A stretch of 64,000 bases of DNA from Pelagicoccus sp. SDUM812002 (GTDB lineage Bacteria; Verrucomicrobiota; Verrucomicrobiia; Opitutales; Opitutaceae): positions 1-64,000 of the forward strand of contig NZ_JARXHX010000006.1 of assembly GCF_031127835.1 (NCBI RefSeq), in the 5' to 3' direction. The notes below the pieces were generated by a model, which had not been told where the DNA came from, did not search any database, and saw nothing but the letters and a program-made list of their open reading frames with translations. Positions within the stretch are counted from its first letter, which is position 1. Every line of letters begins with the position of its first letter. Positions 17,974-27,300 of this stretch are shown piece by piece. The translations under genes were made by a program, and so were the position numbers.

Positions 17974-20900
17974 TCAGTGGAAATCATAACTGCGTGCCGC
18001 TGGCGTCTCCCCTGCCACCAACGCTTCGATCCGATCCGCCTTCACATGTGTCACCCCCTTCTGGCGCTGCAGCACGCCCGAAATCACCAGAAACTTTTCT
18101 TGCGTGATTGTTAGCCGATACTTCTCAAACAGCTGTGGCAAAACGATCGTGTTCGAAATACCCGTCTCGTCCTCCATCGAGATGAATACAAATCCCTTGG
18201 CCGTGCCCGGTCGCTGACGGCAAATCACCTGCCCCGCGACCTTCACCCGTGCCCCATTCGGCGTCGTATCCAAATCGTAGGCACGCCAGATTCCCGCCAG
18301 CTCACCCCTTAGCGAGGCCATCGGATGCGCTCCCACCGTCACGCCTACTCCCGCATAATCCGCCTGCAGCCGCTCCAGATGCGTCATCACCTCCAGCGGA
18401 CTCAGCGTCTCCTCCTCCGGCTCCTCCACATGAGCGAACAAGTCATCCTCACCTAGCAGCGACTCCACCTCCCAAAGTGCCTTACGCCGATCCCCGCAAA
18501 AACAATTCAAAGCCCCGATCGCCGCCAGCTGCCGGAGCTCCTCCTTATTAAACCGCGTGCGAAACCGAAAATCCTTCAGCGACCGAAACGCAGCCCGATC
18601 CCGCTCCACCACCATCGCCTTACCCTTCTCCCGAGAAATCCCCTTCACCATCACCAAGCCCAAACGAATCTCCCCCCCAACCCCGTAGGGCTGGCGCTCG
18701 CGCCACGCCGCGCCAACCTGATCCCCAACCCGACCCGTGGGAAGCGGCCTTGTGCCGCAATTCTTCTTCCCCAGTAGGAGCGAGCTTGCTCCAGATCCAC
18801 CAGTCCCATCCCCACCAGCCTTCACCCTTCCACCTTCACTCTTCGCCGCACCAACGACGCAACACTCCCAACGCGACTCCACCACGCAAACCGCTCTCAC
18901 GCGAATCCCCCGACGCTTCGCGTCCTGGATCAAAGTCGCCGACGAATAAAAGCCCATCGGCTGATTGTTCAGTAGCCCCACAAAAAACTCCTCCGGGTAG
19001 TGACACTTCAAATACGTGCTCACATAAGCCAGCAGTCCAAATGAGATCGCATGACTCTCCGGAAACCCATAGTGAGCAAAGCTCGAAACCGACTGCACCA
19101 CGCTTTTGACCTTCTCCTCTTCCACACCACGATCACGCATGGCACCCACCAACTTGCCCAGCACCGTGTTCATACGCTTCTCGTTCGTACTAAAGGTGCT
19201 CACCGCCCGACGCAGCTCCTCCGCTTCCGCCCCCGTAAAGTCCGCCATCACCATCGCCACCTTCAAGATCTGCTCCTGAAACAAAGCCACCCCCAGCGTT
19301 CGCTCCAGCACCTCCACTAGCCGTTCGTCGATGTACTCGATCTTGCTCGGATCCTCCCGGCGCTCCAAATACGGATGCACCATCTTCCCCTGGATCGGTC
19401 CTGGACGAATAATCCCCACTTCCACCACCACGTCATAAAAACACTTCGGCTTCATGCGCGGCAGCGTCGCGATCTGAGCCCGACTTTCGATCTGGAACAC
19501 CCCCACCGTATCCGCTCGCTGCATCATTTCAAAAGTCGCCGTATCATTCTTCGGAATACGGGCCATATCGATATCGACTCCCTTGCGATTCAAATTCTCC
19601 AGCGTGTCCTGCATCACCGCCATCATCCCTAAGCCCAGCAAGTCCACCTTCACGATACCCAAGTCCTCGCAATCATTTTTGTCCCACTGGCACACTGAGC
19701 GACCCGGCATCGACGCTGGCTCCAAAGGCACCACCGTATCCAGCGCTCCCTGACAAACCACCATTCCTCCCGAATGCTGTCCCAAATGCCGCGGCAGTCC
19801 CAGCACCTGCACGCAGAGCTTCGACAACGCTAGAGCTCGCGGATGCTCCTTGGCGATCCCCGACTGCTCCAGCTGCTCCTCGAAGCCCAGCCCATGCTCG
19901 TAGTTATGGCTGCCAAAGAGCGACGAAAACCGCCCCAGAAACTCCTCCTCGAAGCCCAGCACCTTGCCCACCTCCCGAGCCGCGCTCTTGCGCCGATAGG
20001 TAATCACGTTCGCCGTCATCGCCGCCCCATGCCGTCCATAGCGACGATACACCTCCTGAATCACCCGCTCCCTGCGCTCACCGCTCGGCAAGTCGATATC
20101 GATATCCGGCCAACTCTTCCGCTCCTCGTTCAAGAAACGCTCGAACAACAAGCCCGCCTCCACCGGATCCACCGGCGTGATCTCCAAGCAAAAGCACACC
20201 ACGCTATTCGCTGCGCTGCCCCGCCCCTGAGCCATGACCTCATTGTTGCGACAAAAATTGACCAGGTCCCAAACAATCAAGAAGTAACCCGAAAAGCCCA
20301 GCTTCGCGATCACTGCCAGCTCATGCTCCATCTGCCGCCGCGTCTTCTCGTTCGGCTCCCCCCGATACCGTTTCCGCGCCCCAGCAAACACCACCTTCCT
20401 CAAAAACGTATCCATCGACTCACCACGCGGCACGTCATAGCTCGGAAACTCGTAGCCAAGGTTCTCCAAGCCAAACTCCACCTGCTCCGCGATCCGCAAC
20501 GTATTCTCCACCGCCTCCGGAATATCTCGAAACAAATGCCGCATCGCCGCCGGTGCCTTCACGAACCGTTGCCCATTGCGACTCAACAAGCCCCCCGCCT
20601 CATCCAGCTTCACCTTCTCCCGCAAGCAGGTGAACACATCCAGCAAAGCCCGCCCCTGCGGCCGCGCATAGCTCACCCCATTAGTCGCCACCACCGGCAA
20701 CCCCTCCGCCCCCGCCAAGTCCCGCAAGCCCGACACCAACCGCTCCTCGCCCCGCTCGTGCCGCCGCTGAAGCTCAACAAAGACATTTCCCTCGCCAAAC
20801 AAACCACGCAAAGAGCCCACCCGCTCCCGCACCCCATCCCTGTCACCATTCTCCCAATACGGTCGCAACACGCCCTCTTCGTCCCCCGTCAAAGCCACCA

Positions 20901-21303
20901 GTCCCTCGACTCGCCCCGTCAAGTCAGCCCAACTCAAACGCCCTTCCCCCTTCTTCAACGCTCCATTGCGGGAAGCAGCCAAGTGCCGAGTATCCTTAAC
21001 TCCGCCCAAATGCATATCCGACAACAAGCGACACAACCCCTGATACCCCGCTCTCGTCTTCACTATCACCGGCAAAGCCGTGCCATCCACCATCGGCAAC
21101 TCGCAACCAACGATTCCCTTCAAACCCAACTCCCGACACGCCGCATGAAAGCGAGCCGATCCATATACACCGCCGCGATCGCACAACGCCATCGCGCCCA
21201 CGCCCCGATCCGCGCAGGCCGCCGCCAACTCATCCGGCTGCGACGCCCCCCGCAAAAACGAAAACGCCGACCGCCCATGCAACTCTACGTATCCCTCGCT
21301 CAC
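17974..21303 (-). CDS. dnaE2: error-prone DNA polymerase DnaE2 (ImuC) with REP-derived in-frame insertion
   Basis: C-family polymerase that copies damaged DNA during SOS mutagenesis with ImuA and ImuB. 1109 residues. The N-terminal PHP domain starts YVELHGRSAFSFLRGAS, the palm carries PDIDIDLPSGERR, and a characteristic RPGPIQGKMVHPYL lies in the fingers. The C-terminus has an OB fold (VKVAGQVICRQRPGTAKGF). Between SRWECCVV and IRLGLVMVKG, homologues have only a short loop; here about 60 Gly/Arg-rich residues are encoded by 18672-18856, a stretch made of three REP-like palindromes and TTCAC repeats. The rest is intact and in frame. Third gene of imuA-imuB-dnaE2; 155 nt separate it from imuB. 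Confidence 0.95.
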   Translation of the reverse strand: MSEGYVELHGRSAFSFLRGASQPDELAAACADRGVGAMALCDRGGVYGSARFHAACRELGLKGIVGCELPMVDGTALPVIVKTRAGYQGLCRLLSDMHLGGVKDTRHLAASRNGALKKGEGRLSWADLTGRVEGLVALTGDEEGVLRPYWENGDRDGVRERVGSLRGLFGEGNVFVELQRRHERGEERLVSGLRDLAGAEGLPVVATNGVSYARPQGRALLDVFTCLREKVKLDEAGGLLSRNGQRFVKAPAAMRHLFRDIPEAVENTLRIAEQVEFGLENLGYEFPSYDVPRGESMDTFLRKVVFAGARKRYRGEPNEKTRRQMEHELAVIAKLGFSGYFLIVWDLVNFCRNNEVMAQGRGSAANSVVCFCLEITPVDPVEAGLLFERFLNEERKSWPDIDIDLPSGERRERVIQEVYRRYGRHGAAMTANVITYRRKSAAREVGKVLGFEEEFLGRFSSLFGSHNYEHGLGFEEQLEQSGIAKEHPRALALSKLCVQVLGLPRHLGQHSGGMVVCQGALDTVVPLEPASMPGRSVCQWDKNDCEDLGIVKVDLLGLGMMAVMQDTLENLNRKGVDIDMARIPKNDTATFEMMQRADTVGVFQIESRAQIATLPRMKPKCFYDVVVEVGIIRPGPIQGKMVHPYLERREDPSKIEYIDERLVEVLERTLGVALFQEQILKVAMVMADFTGAEAEELRRAVSTFSTNEKRMNTVLGKLVGAMRDRGVEEEKVKSVVQSVSSFAHYGFPESHAISFGLLAYVSTYLKCHYPEEFFVGLLNNQPMGFYSSATLIQDAKRRGIRVRAVCVVESRWECCVVGAAKSEGGRVKAGGDGTGGSGASSLLLGKKNCGTRPLPTGRVGDQVGAAWRERQPYGVGGEIRLGLVMVKGISREKGKAMVVERDRAAFRSLKDFRFRTRFNKEELRQLAAIGALNCFCGDRRKALWEVESLLGEDDLFAHVEEPEEETLSPLEVMTHLERLQADYAGVGVTVGAHPMASLRGELAGIWRAYDLDTTPNGARVKVAGQVICRQRPGTAKGFVFISMEDETGISNTIVLPQLFEKYRLTITQEKFLVISGVLQRQKGVTHVKADRIEALVAGETPAARSYDFH
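18672..18856 (-). repeat. REP-like palindrome cluster inserted inside dnaE2
   Basis: Three different elements lie in series: 18685-18711 (GTAGGGCTGGCGCTCGCGCC type), 18737-18760 (GTGGGAAGCGGCCTTGTGCC type) and 18774-18792 (GTAGGAGCGAGCTTGCTCC). They are joined by CCAACCCGACCC-type spacers and followed by TTCACCCTTCCACCTTCAC. The block is a multiple of three and has no stop in the dnaE2 frame. Confidence 0.8.
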
Positions 21304-21458
21304 GCTCGGGAGAAGAGTGAAAGGTGAAAAGTGAAAAGTGAAATTTCTATAATCCTACTATTAGTCATCATCCAAATCCATATGCGTAAATCTGCGTCAT
21401 ATGTGGGCAAAAAAGCACTGCAAGAGCCCCCTCTTCATTCCAATTCACTTTTCACCAT

Positions 21459-23018
21459 TCAATACTCCCCATCCACTCTCCATCCCAGTTCGTCCTTACA
21501 AATGCGATACACGCCTCCCTTGTTCAGTTCCACGTCCCACTCCACGCAGTTCCAGCCCCCCTCCTCTTCCCACCAGTGTCCCGAGTGCAACCACGGCCCC
21601 CGCACCGCCTTCACGAAACCCGACACCTTTTCGCACTGTATCCAGATCGGCACTCGTCCCTGAAACTCCACCGCCGCCTTCAAGCCCGGCCGATACCGCC
21701 GCAGCGGCATGCCAAACATCCGCCCCAGGTCCAACTCGCCCACCGGCGGCACCGACGCCGGCAGCTCCTCCATCCGCACCCCATCCGGACGCCCATCCTC
21801 CTCCAGCACCGGACGCCCCACCCGATCCTCGCCCACGATCCCCGCCACCCGCGACAAAGTCTGGGTAAAGCGATACGGATTCTTCAAGCTGCTCTCAAAC
21901 AAGCCCAACTGTCGCTGCTTAAAGTCAACCACCTCCAACCGCAACTGCATCCGAGCCACCGGCGACTCCGTCTCCACTTCCTCGAGCCGAGCTGCCAGCA
22001 ACGAAAACAACGCCCCCTCATCGCTCGTCGCCTCCGGCAGCTTCTGCTCCACCACGATCGGCTCACCATAAGCCACCCCCAAATCCAGCCGAGCAAAAGC
22101 CGCCACCTTGTGCGCCACCCGCATCCTTACGCACAGCGTATCCAAAAAACGCCTCAGCAAGAATAGCAATGGTTCCACCGAATCCACATCGTATTCAAAT
22201 TCCCACGACTCATTAAAATCCGCCGGCAGCTCCGCCACCGCGACCACCCGCTGCTCGTGCCCCGTCACCCGATCCCAAAGCCGCAGCCCCTCCATACCCA
22301 GCCGCGCCCCCACCGCCGACCGTTCCAACTTCGCAAACGCCGACACAGTCCGCACTCCCCATTTGCCCAACACATCCAACAGCGGCGGCGTACTACCAAC
22401 ATTCCCAATCGGCATCTCACCCATAAAGTTTTCCAGCGGAACCTTTAGGAGCGACTTTGGACACGAAGCCTCAACCTCCAATTCGCGACCAAGGTCGCTC
22501 CTACCTGAACCCACCACCAAAACGTTCCCTTCAACCGACTTCGCCGCCAATCCCGCCACCACGCAGCTCTCCGCCACTCCAACGGCTACCACGATCCCCA
22601 TCGCCGACAGCTCCGCCACAATCTGTCCGCAACGCTCAAGCGACTCTTCCAGCTTGGTCCCCTGTAGGTCGACCAACACCTCACCCGCACCGTCTCGCTC
22701 CACTCGCGGCGACAGCGAATAAGCCACAGCAAACAACAAATCCTCCAGCGACTCCTCCGTCTGCCGCGAGCGATGCCGTACCACCAGCTCCGGACAACGC
22801 GCCAAGGCCTGCGGCACCGACAGTCCCGCAATCACGCCTTCCCGTTCCGCGCCCTCCGTCATCTCCAGCACCACCGGTTTCCGCGCCTCCGCATCCACCA
22901 CCGCCAGTAGGGCTGGCGCTTGCGCCACGCCGCAGAGACCAGCAGGCACAACCTGATCCGGATCCCCCCTCAAAACCGCCTGCAACGCCAGCCTCGGAAC
23001 CTGTAACACACAAAACAT
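21459..23018 (-). CDS. imuB: ImuB, catalytically inactive Y-family polymerase homologue
   Basis: Hub of the mutasome: it binds the beta clamp, ImuA and DnaE2. 519 residues. The N-terminal Y-family fold starts MFCVLQVPRLALQAVLR. The acidic catalytic residues expected of Pol IV/V are absent (PALLAVVD is followed by no DE pair), as is typical of ImuB. The clamp-binding motif QLGLFE lies in QRQLGLFESS at about residue 370. A C-terminal ImuB domain follows. Two REP-like elements are translated within it: around residues 16-38 (22907-22933) and about 168-185 (22483-22506). Both keep the frame. Confidence 0.93.
   Translation of the reverse strand: MFCVLQVPRLALQAVLRGDPDQVVPAGLCGVAQAPALLAVVDAEARKPVVLEMTEGAEREGVIAGLSVPQALARCPELVVRHRSRQTEESLEDLLFAVAYSLSPRVERDGAGEVLVDLQGTKLEESLERCGQIVAELSAMGIVVAVGVAESCVVAGLAAKSVEGNVLVVGSGRSDLGRELEVEASCPKSLLKVPLENFMGEMPIGNVGSTPPLLDVLGKWGVRTVSAFAKLERSAVGARLGMEGLRLWDRVTGHEQRVVAVAELPADFNESWEFEYDVDSVEPLLFLLRRFLDTLCVRMRVAHKVAAFARLDLGVAYGEPIVVEQKLPEATSDEGALFSLLAARLEEVETESPVARMQLRLEVVDFKQRQLGLFESSLKNPYRFTQTLSRVAGIVGEDRVGRPVLEEDGRPDGVRMEELPASVPPVGELDLGRMFGMPLRRYRPGLKAAVEFQGRVPIWIQCEKVSGFVKAVRGPWLHSGHWWEEEGGWNCVEWDVELNKGGVYRICKDELGWRVDGEY
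22483..22506 (-). repeat. REP-like palindrome inside imuB (internal copy)
   Basis: On the minus strand GGTAGGAGCGACCTTGGTCG then CGA, a nearly perfect palindrome and sibling of 9182-9205. It encodes GRSDLGRE in ImuB, where homologues have a short loop. Confidence 0.7.
22907..22933 (-). repeat. REP-like palindrome inside imuB (N-terminal copy)
   Basis: GTAGGGCTGGCGCTTGCGCC then ACGCCGC on the plus strand. It differs by one or two bases from 14538-14564 and 18685-18711. It encodes part of LCGVAQAPALL. Confidence 0.75.
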
Positions 23019-23089
23019 TATCTAGCTACCGTATCCAACTATTAATTACACTAACCCTTATTCTTATTCATGTCCTTGATAGACAAAAA

Positions 23090-23908
23090 TCACCCAACCG
23101 CTCTCCGCACCAACTGCGCAAAGCCGCCCCGCTCCCGCGTACGCTTGCGCAAAACCTCGAACTCCAGCCCACAACCCAAGCCTCGCAGATCGCTATCCAT
23201 CTCCCCGATCCCATACTGCCCCGCCAAACGCACCCGCACCTGAGCGCTCGGAATCATCGCCTCCGGCGTAAACACGCACACATACGCCCCCGACCGCTCC
23301 GCCAAGCGCTGCAGTCGGTACCAGTCCGCCGACTTCACCCGCCGCAGTTCCCGCGTCTCGCACCCCCGCAAGTCCACCAGCACCATGCCCAAATTCTCGT
23401 CCCGCAGCAAAGCGTCCGCCAGCTTCATGGCCTCCCCCGCCGAGCGACACCGAGCCCACAGCAAATGCTCCAGCAGCTCCGGCGGCGACGACTGAGGATC
23501 GAAGCCATCCGCCCCGTCCACCAAGGCCGCGAAACGCATCGCCCGCCGCATGCCCGCCAGCAAGTGCAGCAACAGCACCTGACCGCCCGAGCTGGCCCCC
23601 GTTTCAGCCAGCTCCGTGAGCAGCCCCGAGCGCAAGCCCCCATCCAGGGCTTCGTCCAAAGAGTCGACACCAGTCCCTAGAGTTTCCGATTCAGCTGGCG
23701 CCACGCGCTCAACTCCCAGCCCATCAAAGGCTTCCTCCAGACTGGCCGACTCCGCATCTGCACGAGCGGTCGCCATGCCATCATTCCACTGCATCTCAGA
23801 GCATCCGTCAACGTCCTGAAACGCCTCCAAATCGCTCACATTCCTAGGCGCCTCATCTCCAATAATTTGCCCCTCAAAAAAAGTTGTCTCGCTCGCTTCC
23901 GCCGTCAC
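23090..23908 (-). CDS. imuA: ImuA, RecA-like mutasome accessory protein
   Basis: 272 residues, first gene of the imu cassette. The RecA-like core begins LGTGVDSLDEALDGGL. The position of the Walker A loop reads ETGASSGGQVLLL without the GKT lysine, consistent with ImuA proteins that do not act as recombinases. The C-terminus is Arg-rich (RKRTRERGGFAQLVRR). The first 80 residues are acidic and poorly conserved, so the start may lie further downstream. ImuA is thought to modulate ImuB-DnaE2 at stalled forks. I looked for a TGTTC-N4-GAACA-like LexA box upstream and did not find one. Confidence 0.85.
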   Translation of the reverse strand: MTAEASETTFFEGQIIGDEAPRNVSDLEAFQDVDGCSEMQWNDGMATARADAESASLEEAFDGLGVERVAPAESETLGTGVDSLDEALDGGLRSGLLTELAETGASSGGQVLLLHLLAGMRRAMRFAALVDGADGFDPQSSPPELLEHLLWARCRSAGEAMKLADALLRDENLGMVLVDLRGCETRELRRVKSADWYRLQRLAERSGAYVCVFTPEAMIPSAQVRVRLAGQYGIGEMDSDLRGLGCGLEFEVLRKRTRERGGFAQLVRRAVG

Positions 23909-23967
23909 CCGCCAAAGCTAGCAGAAGGCATCAGACATCCGCCGTCCTAAGCCACCACAAACACACC

Positions 23968-23993
23968 GGAAGGCAACGCTAAGTCGTTGCGCC
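23968..23993 (+). repeat. REP-like palindrome upstream of imuA
   Basis: GGAAGGCAACGCTAAGTCGT then TGCGCC: arms GGCAACG/CGTTGCGCC with a short loop. Same overall design as the other elements. It ends about 60 nt from the imuA start, in the likely promoter region. Confidence 0.5.
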
Positions 23994-24108
23994 CCTAAGC
24001 AATTACTCCGCCCTGCAGAGCGAACGTCGATGACTAACACCTTGAGCTTATAAAATCCAAATAGTGAGCCCCAACGTAAACGTGCGTGTCGTAAACAATA
24101 TCCAATTC

Positions 24109-24391
24109 ATGCTGATCCGACTCACACTCTTTTCCCTTTTCATCGCCAGTCTCGCTATAAACGTGGAAGCAGCCCCCCAGTCCCCCGCTCCCTTCTGGTA
24201 CGGGTCACAGTCAACTTGAAACAGGAATCTACCATATCGAGGTCGACTCTCGCTCGCCGAGGTACGCAGACGAGAGAAACGCAAGATATCTCTGCGATGC
24301 ATTGATTGCCCAGATCGCTGATGAAGGTGACCTCCCTGACAAGTCAGCGGTTCGGGCGCTCCTGCCATCGATTGCTTCGACGAACCGTCGA
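24109..24391 (+). pseudogene. frameshifted small secreted protein (remnant)
   Basis: An ATG at 24109 opens a 36-residue frame with a clean signal peptide (MLIRLTLFSLFIASLAINVE then AAPQS), stopping at 24217. In the next frame, from about 24191, an open stretch reads SGTGHSQLETGIYHIEVDSR and continues with YADERNARYLCDALIAQIAD and further residues past 24391 into the convergent kinase gene. The two frames look like one gene broken by a single-base change around 24185-24200. I do not recognise the family. Confidence 0.4.
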
Positions 24392-27300
24392 TCAAGCTTC
24401 CGCCAATACCTTTGCCAGATCACCGATGCTCGCGGGCTTGGCCAGATGATAATCGAACCCGACGTCCTTCGACTTGGCTCGCGACTCTTCGTGGCTGTAT
24501 CCAGAAACCGCTACAAGAAGGTTTTTGAAGCCCCGCGAACGTAGTTCAGAAGCTACCTCATGGCCAGTCATATCCGGTAAGCCGATGTCGACGAGAATGG
24601 CATCTGGGCCAAAGACTCCAGTGCGCTCCAAACCCTCTGAGGCAGTTCGCGCTGTTTCAACGACGCATCCGAGATCGCGAATTTGCCGCGGCAGGGTAAG
24701 TAATATGCTTTCGTTGTCTTCGATGATTAGCACCTTAAGACCAGCCCGAACAGAAGCGGACTTCTGCTCAGACGTAGCTTCGCGAGCCTCCCAGTTCAAT
24801 CGAGTGGCTGCGGGTAACCGCACCTCAAATGTAGCGCCCTTCTTCTTGCCTTCGCTATGTGCCTGTATACTTCCCCCGTGCAGGGTCACTAGCTTGTTGC
24901 ACAAGGCCAGACCGATGCCCAAACCAGAATTAGCGCTGCCCTCGTTTTTAACCTGGTAAAACGGATCGAATACTTTCTCAAGGTCCTCAGGGAGCAGACC
25001 GGCTCCATCGTCAGTCACCTCAACGAGAATCTCGTTCGCGACTCTTTCTGACCTTAAACTAATGAAACCACCGGTCGGCGTGAATTTAGAGGCGTTCACC
25101 ATTAAGTTGCTGAAGACCTGCTCGAGCCGCACTTGGTCCGCTTCCAAGCATAGCCCCTCGGCTAAATCAACCTTCAATTTCTGATGTTTTTCATCAAACC
25201 GACCTTTAGTTGAGCGTATTACATTTTTCAATACGCTAGACAGGTCCAATGGCGTTTTCTCGATCAGCACACTATCCTTAGTGACTCTTCTAAGATCGAG
25301 CAAGTCATCCAAAAGTTTCGCCATCGAAGTCACGCTATGGCGCATCAGGCCTAGCACCTCCTCGGTACTGCCATCGGCATTTTCTAGAAAGCTTAAGCCG
25401 TAGCTCAAGGCCGCGAGCGGATTACGCAGCTCATGCCCCAGAATGGAGAGAAACTCGTTCTTCCTCGCGTCCGTTTCCTGGAGCTCCTCAATCGCCCGGC
25501 CGAGCGATGACTCCAGATCTTTGCGCTTCGTGATATCGAGCACCAACCCTTTCATCCGGTTCGGCTCGTTCGATTTATTCCTCGTGAGCCTCCCGACTGC
25601 CCAGATCCACCGAACTTCGTTTTTGGCCGTTTGGATACGGCACTCGAAATCCCACAACTCCGTCTCGCTTACGCTAGCAAAAGAGGCTGCTACTCGCTCG
25701 CGATCTTCTGGATGCACATGCTCCATGAATCGCTCGTATGACCAGCTTGATTGAAGCTCATCGTATCCAAATATTCGGTCGTGCTCGATCGTTCGAACGG
25801 CTTCCTGAGTCGCAAAATCCATTTCCCAAACGCCGATGTGATTCGACTCGAGCGTGAAGCGCAGGCTCTCTTCGCTCGCTGCCAAGCGCCGTCGGGTGTT
25901 CTCTTCCTCGGTGATGTCTCCTACTAGCCCAATCATACGCACGGGCTTGCCATCTTGAAACTGTGTAATTCCGCTCGCTTTGACGTGGTGTTGCGCTCCC
26001 GTCGCGCGATTGATGACCCGATAGACTACTGAGTAGTGGCCGTCGCCTTGAGGATCCGTCGATGCTTGGATCGCTTGTTCTGTCTTTTCAACATCGTCTG
26101 GATGCAAACCGTCATAGAAGGCTTCTAGCGTAACTGGCTCATCCTTATCGAGACCCCAAATTTCGCTAAGAAGAGGTTCCCATTCAATATGGCCTTTGTT
26201 CACATCGTAATCGAAAAGGCCCAAACGACCGGAGTCTTTAGCAAGACGCAACCGATCTTCGCTCTGCTGCAACGCAGCTTCCCTCTCCAGCTTATCCGTG
26301 ATGTCCGTGTTCGTGCCGAACCAGTGCACGATGCGGCCTTCAGAATCACGAATGGGGGTCGCACGCGACAGGAACCATCGGTACTCACCCTTTTTGGAGA
26401 GCAGGGGAAAGGTGTCCTCCCACTCTTTTTGCAGGGATAGCTGATTCTTAAAGTGGTCTGTTACACGCTCGATGTGGTCCGGATGGTGGAGCTTCTGCCA
26501 GCCCCACCCTTTCATCTCGTCGAAGTTGCTTCCTGTATACTCGTACCAGCGCTCGTTGTACCAATCGATACTTCCCGTCTCGTCGGTCCTCCATGCGAGT
26601 TGCGGGATGGAGTTGGCAAGCGAACGGAACCTCTCTTCGCTCTCGTGCAAGCGATTCCCCGCCTCGCGGGTTCGAACAGCAGTAGAGAGCATATTGGCCA
26701 CGGACTGCAAAAAGGTTGCGTCCTCCTGGGAAAACTCACGTCGCTTCGTCGTATGTACGCCAATCACGCCGAAGGGCGGTTGAGAGTGGTTGATCACACA
26801 ACTGATTCCACTCACGACGCCATGATCCGTCAGCAACTTGGGGCCACTAAACCTTTTTTCATCGTCTAGCTGACTTACGATAACGGGCTCCTTAGCTGAG
26901 AGCGTGTATCCAGCTTGTGAATTCTGATCGGATGACACTCGAGCTTTCCCTACAAGCCCAGGGCGCCAACCTACACCCGCCACCATGACGAGCTCTTTCT
27001 CGTCTGGCAGGTACTTGAGTAGTTTGCATAAGTCGGCGTCGAGCGTGTGGGCGACTTGCCGCACCGCTTGGTGCATGAGCTCCTCAGGATCGACTCCGGT
27101 CAAGGCCAAGAGGCCTAACTGGGCCACTACCGACTGTTGGCGCTCTCTTCCTTCCGCTCGCTTATGGAGCTCGCGCAGTTCGGTGATGTCCTGAAATACC
27201 AGTACCACGCCTTCTATGCGACGGTCTTCGGTGCGGTAGGGCGTAATCTGCCTCACAAACCAACGACCCTTGCCGTCCTGCCTTTCAGAGCGAACCGGTT

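Noticed and set aside
19843-21327. 494-codon open frame antisense to dnaE2
   Set aside because: Arg/His/Pro-rich composition typical of the reverse strand of a GC-rich gene; dnaE2 is clearly the real gene.
23700-24060. Possible LexA operator upstream of imuA
   Set aside because: I searched by eye for TGTTC-N4-GAACA and CGAAC-N4-GTTCG dyads; only a lone GAACG string appears, so no site is claimed.
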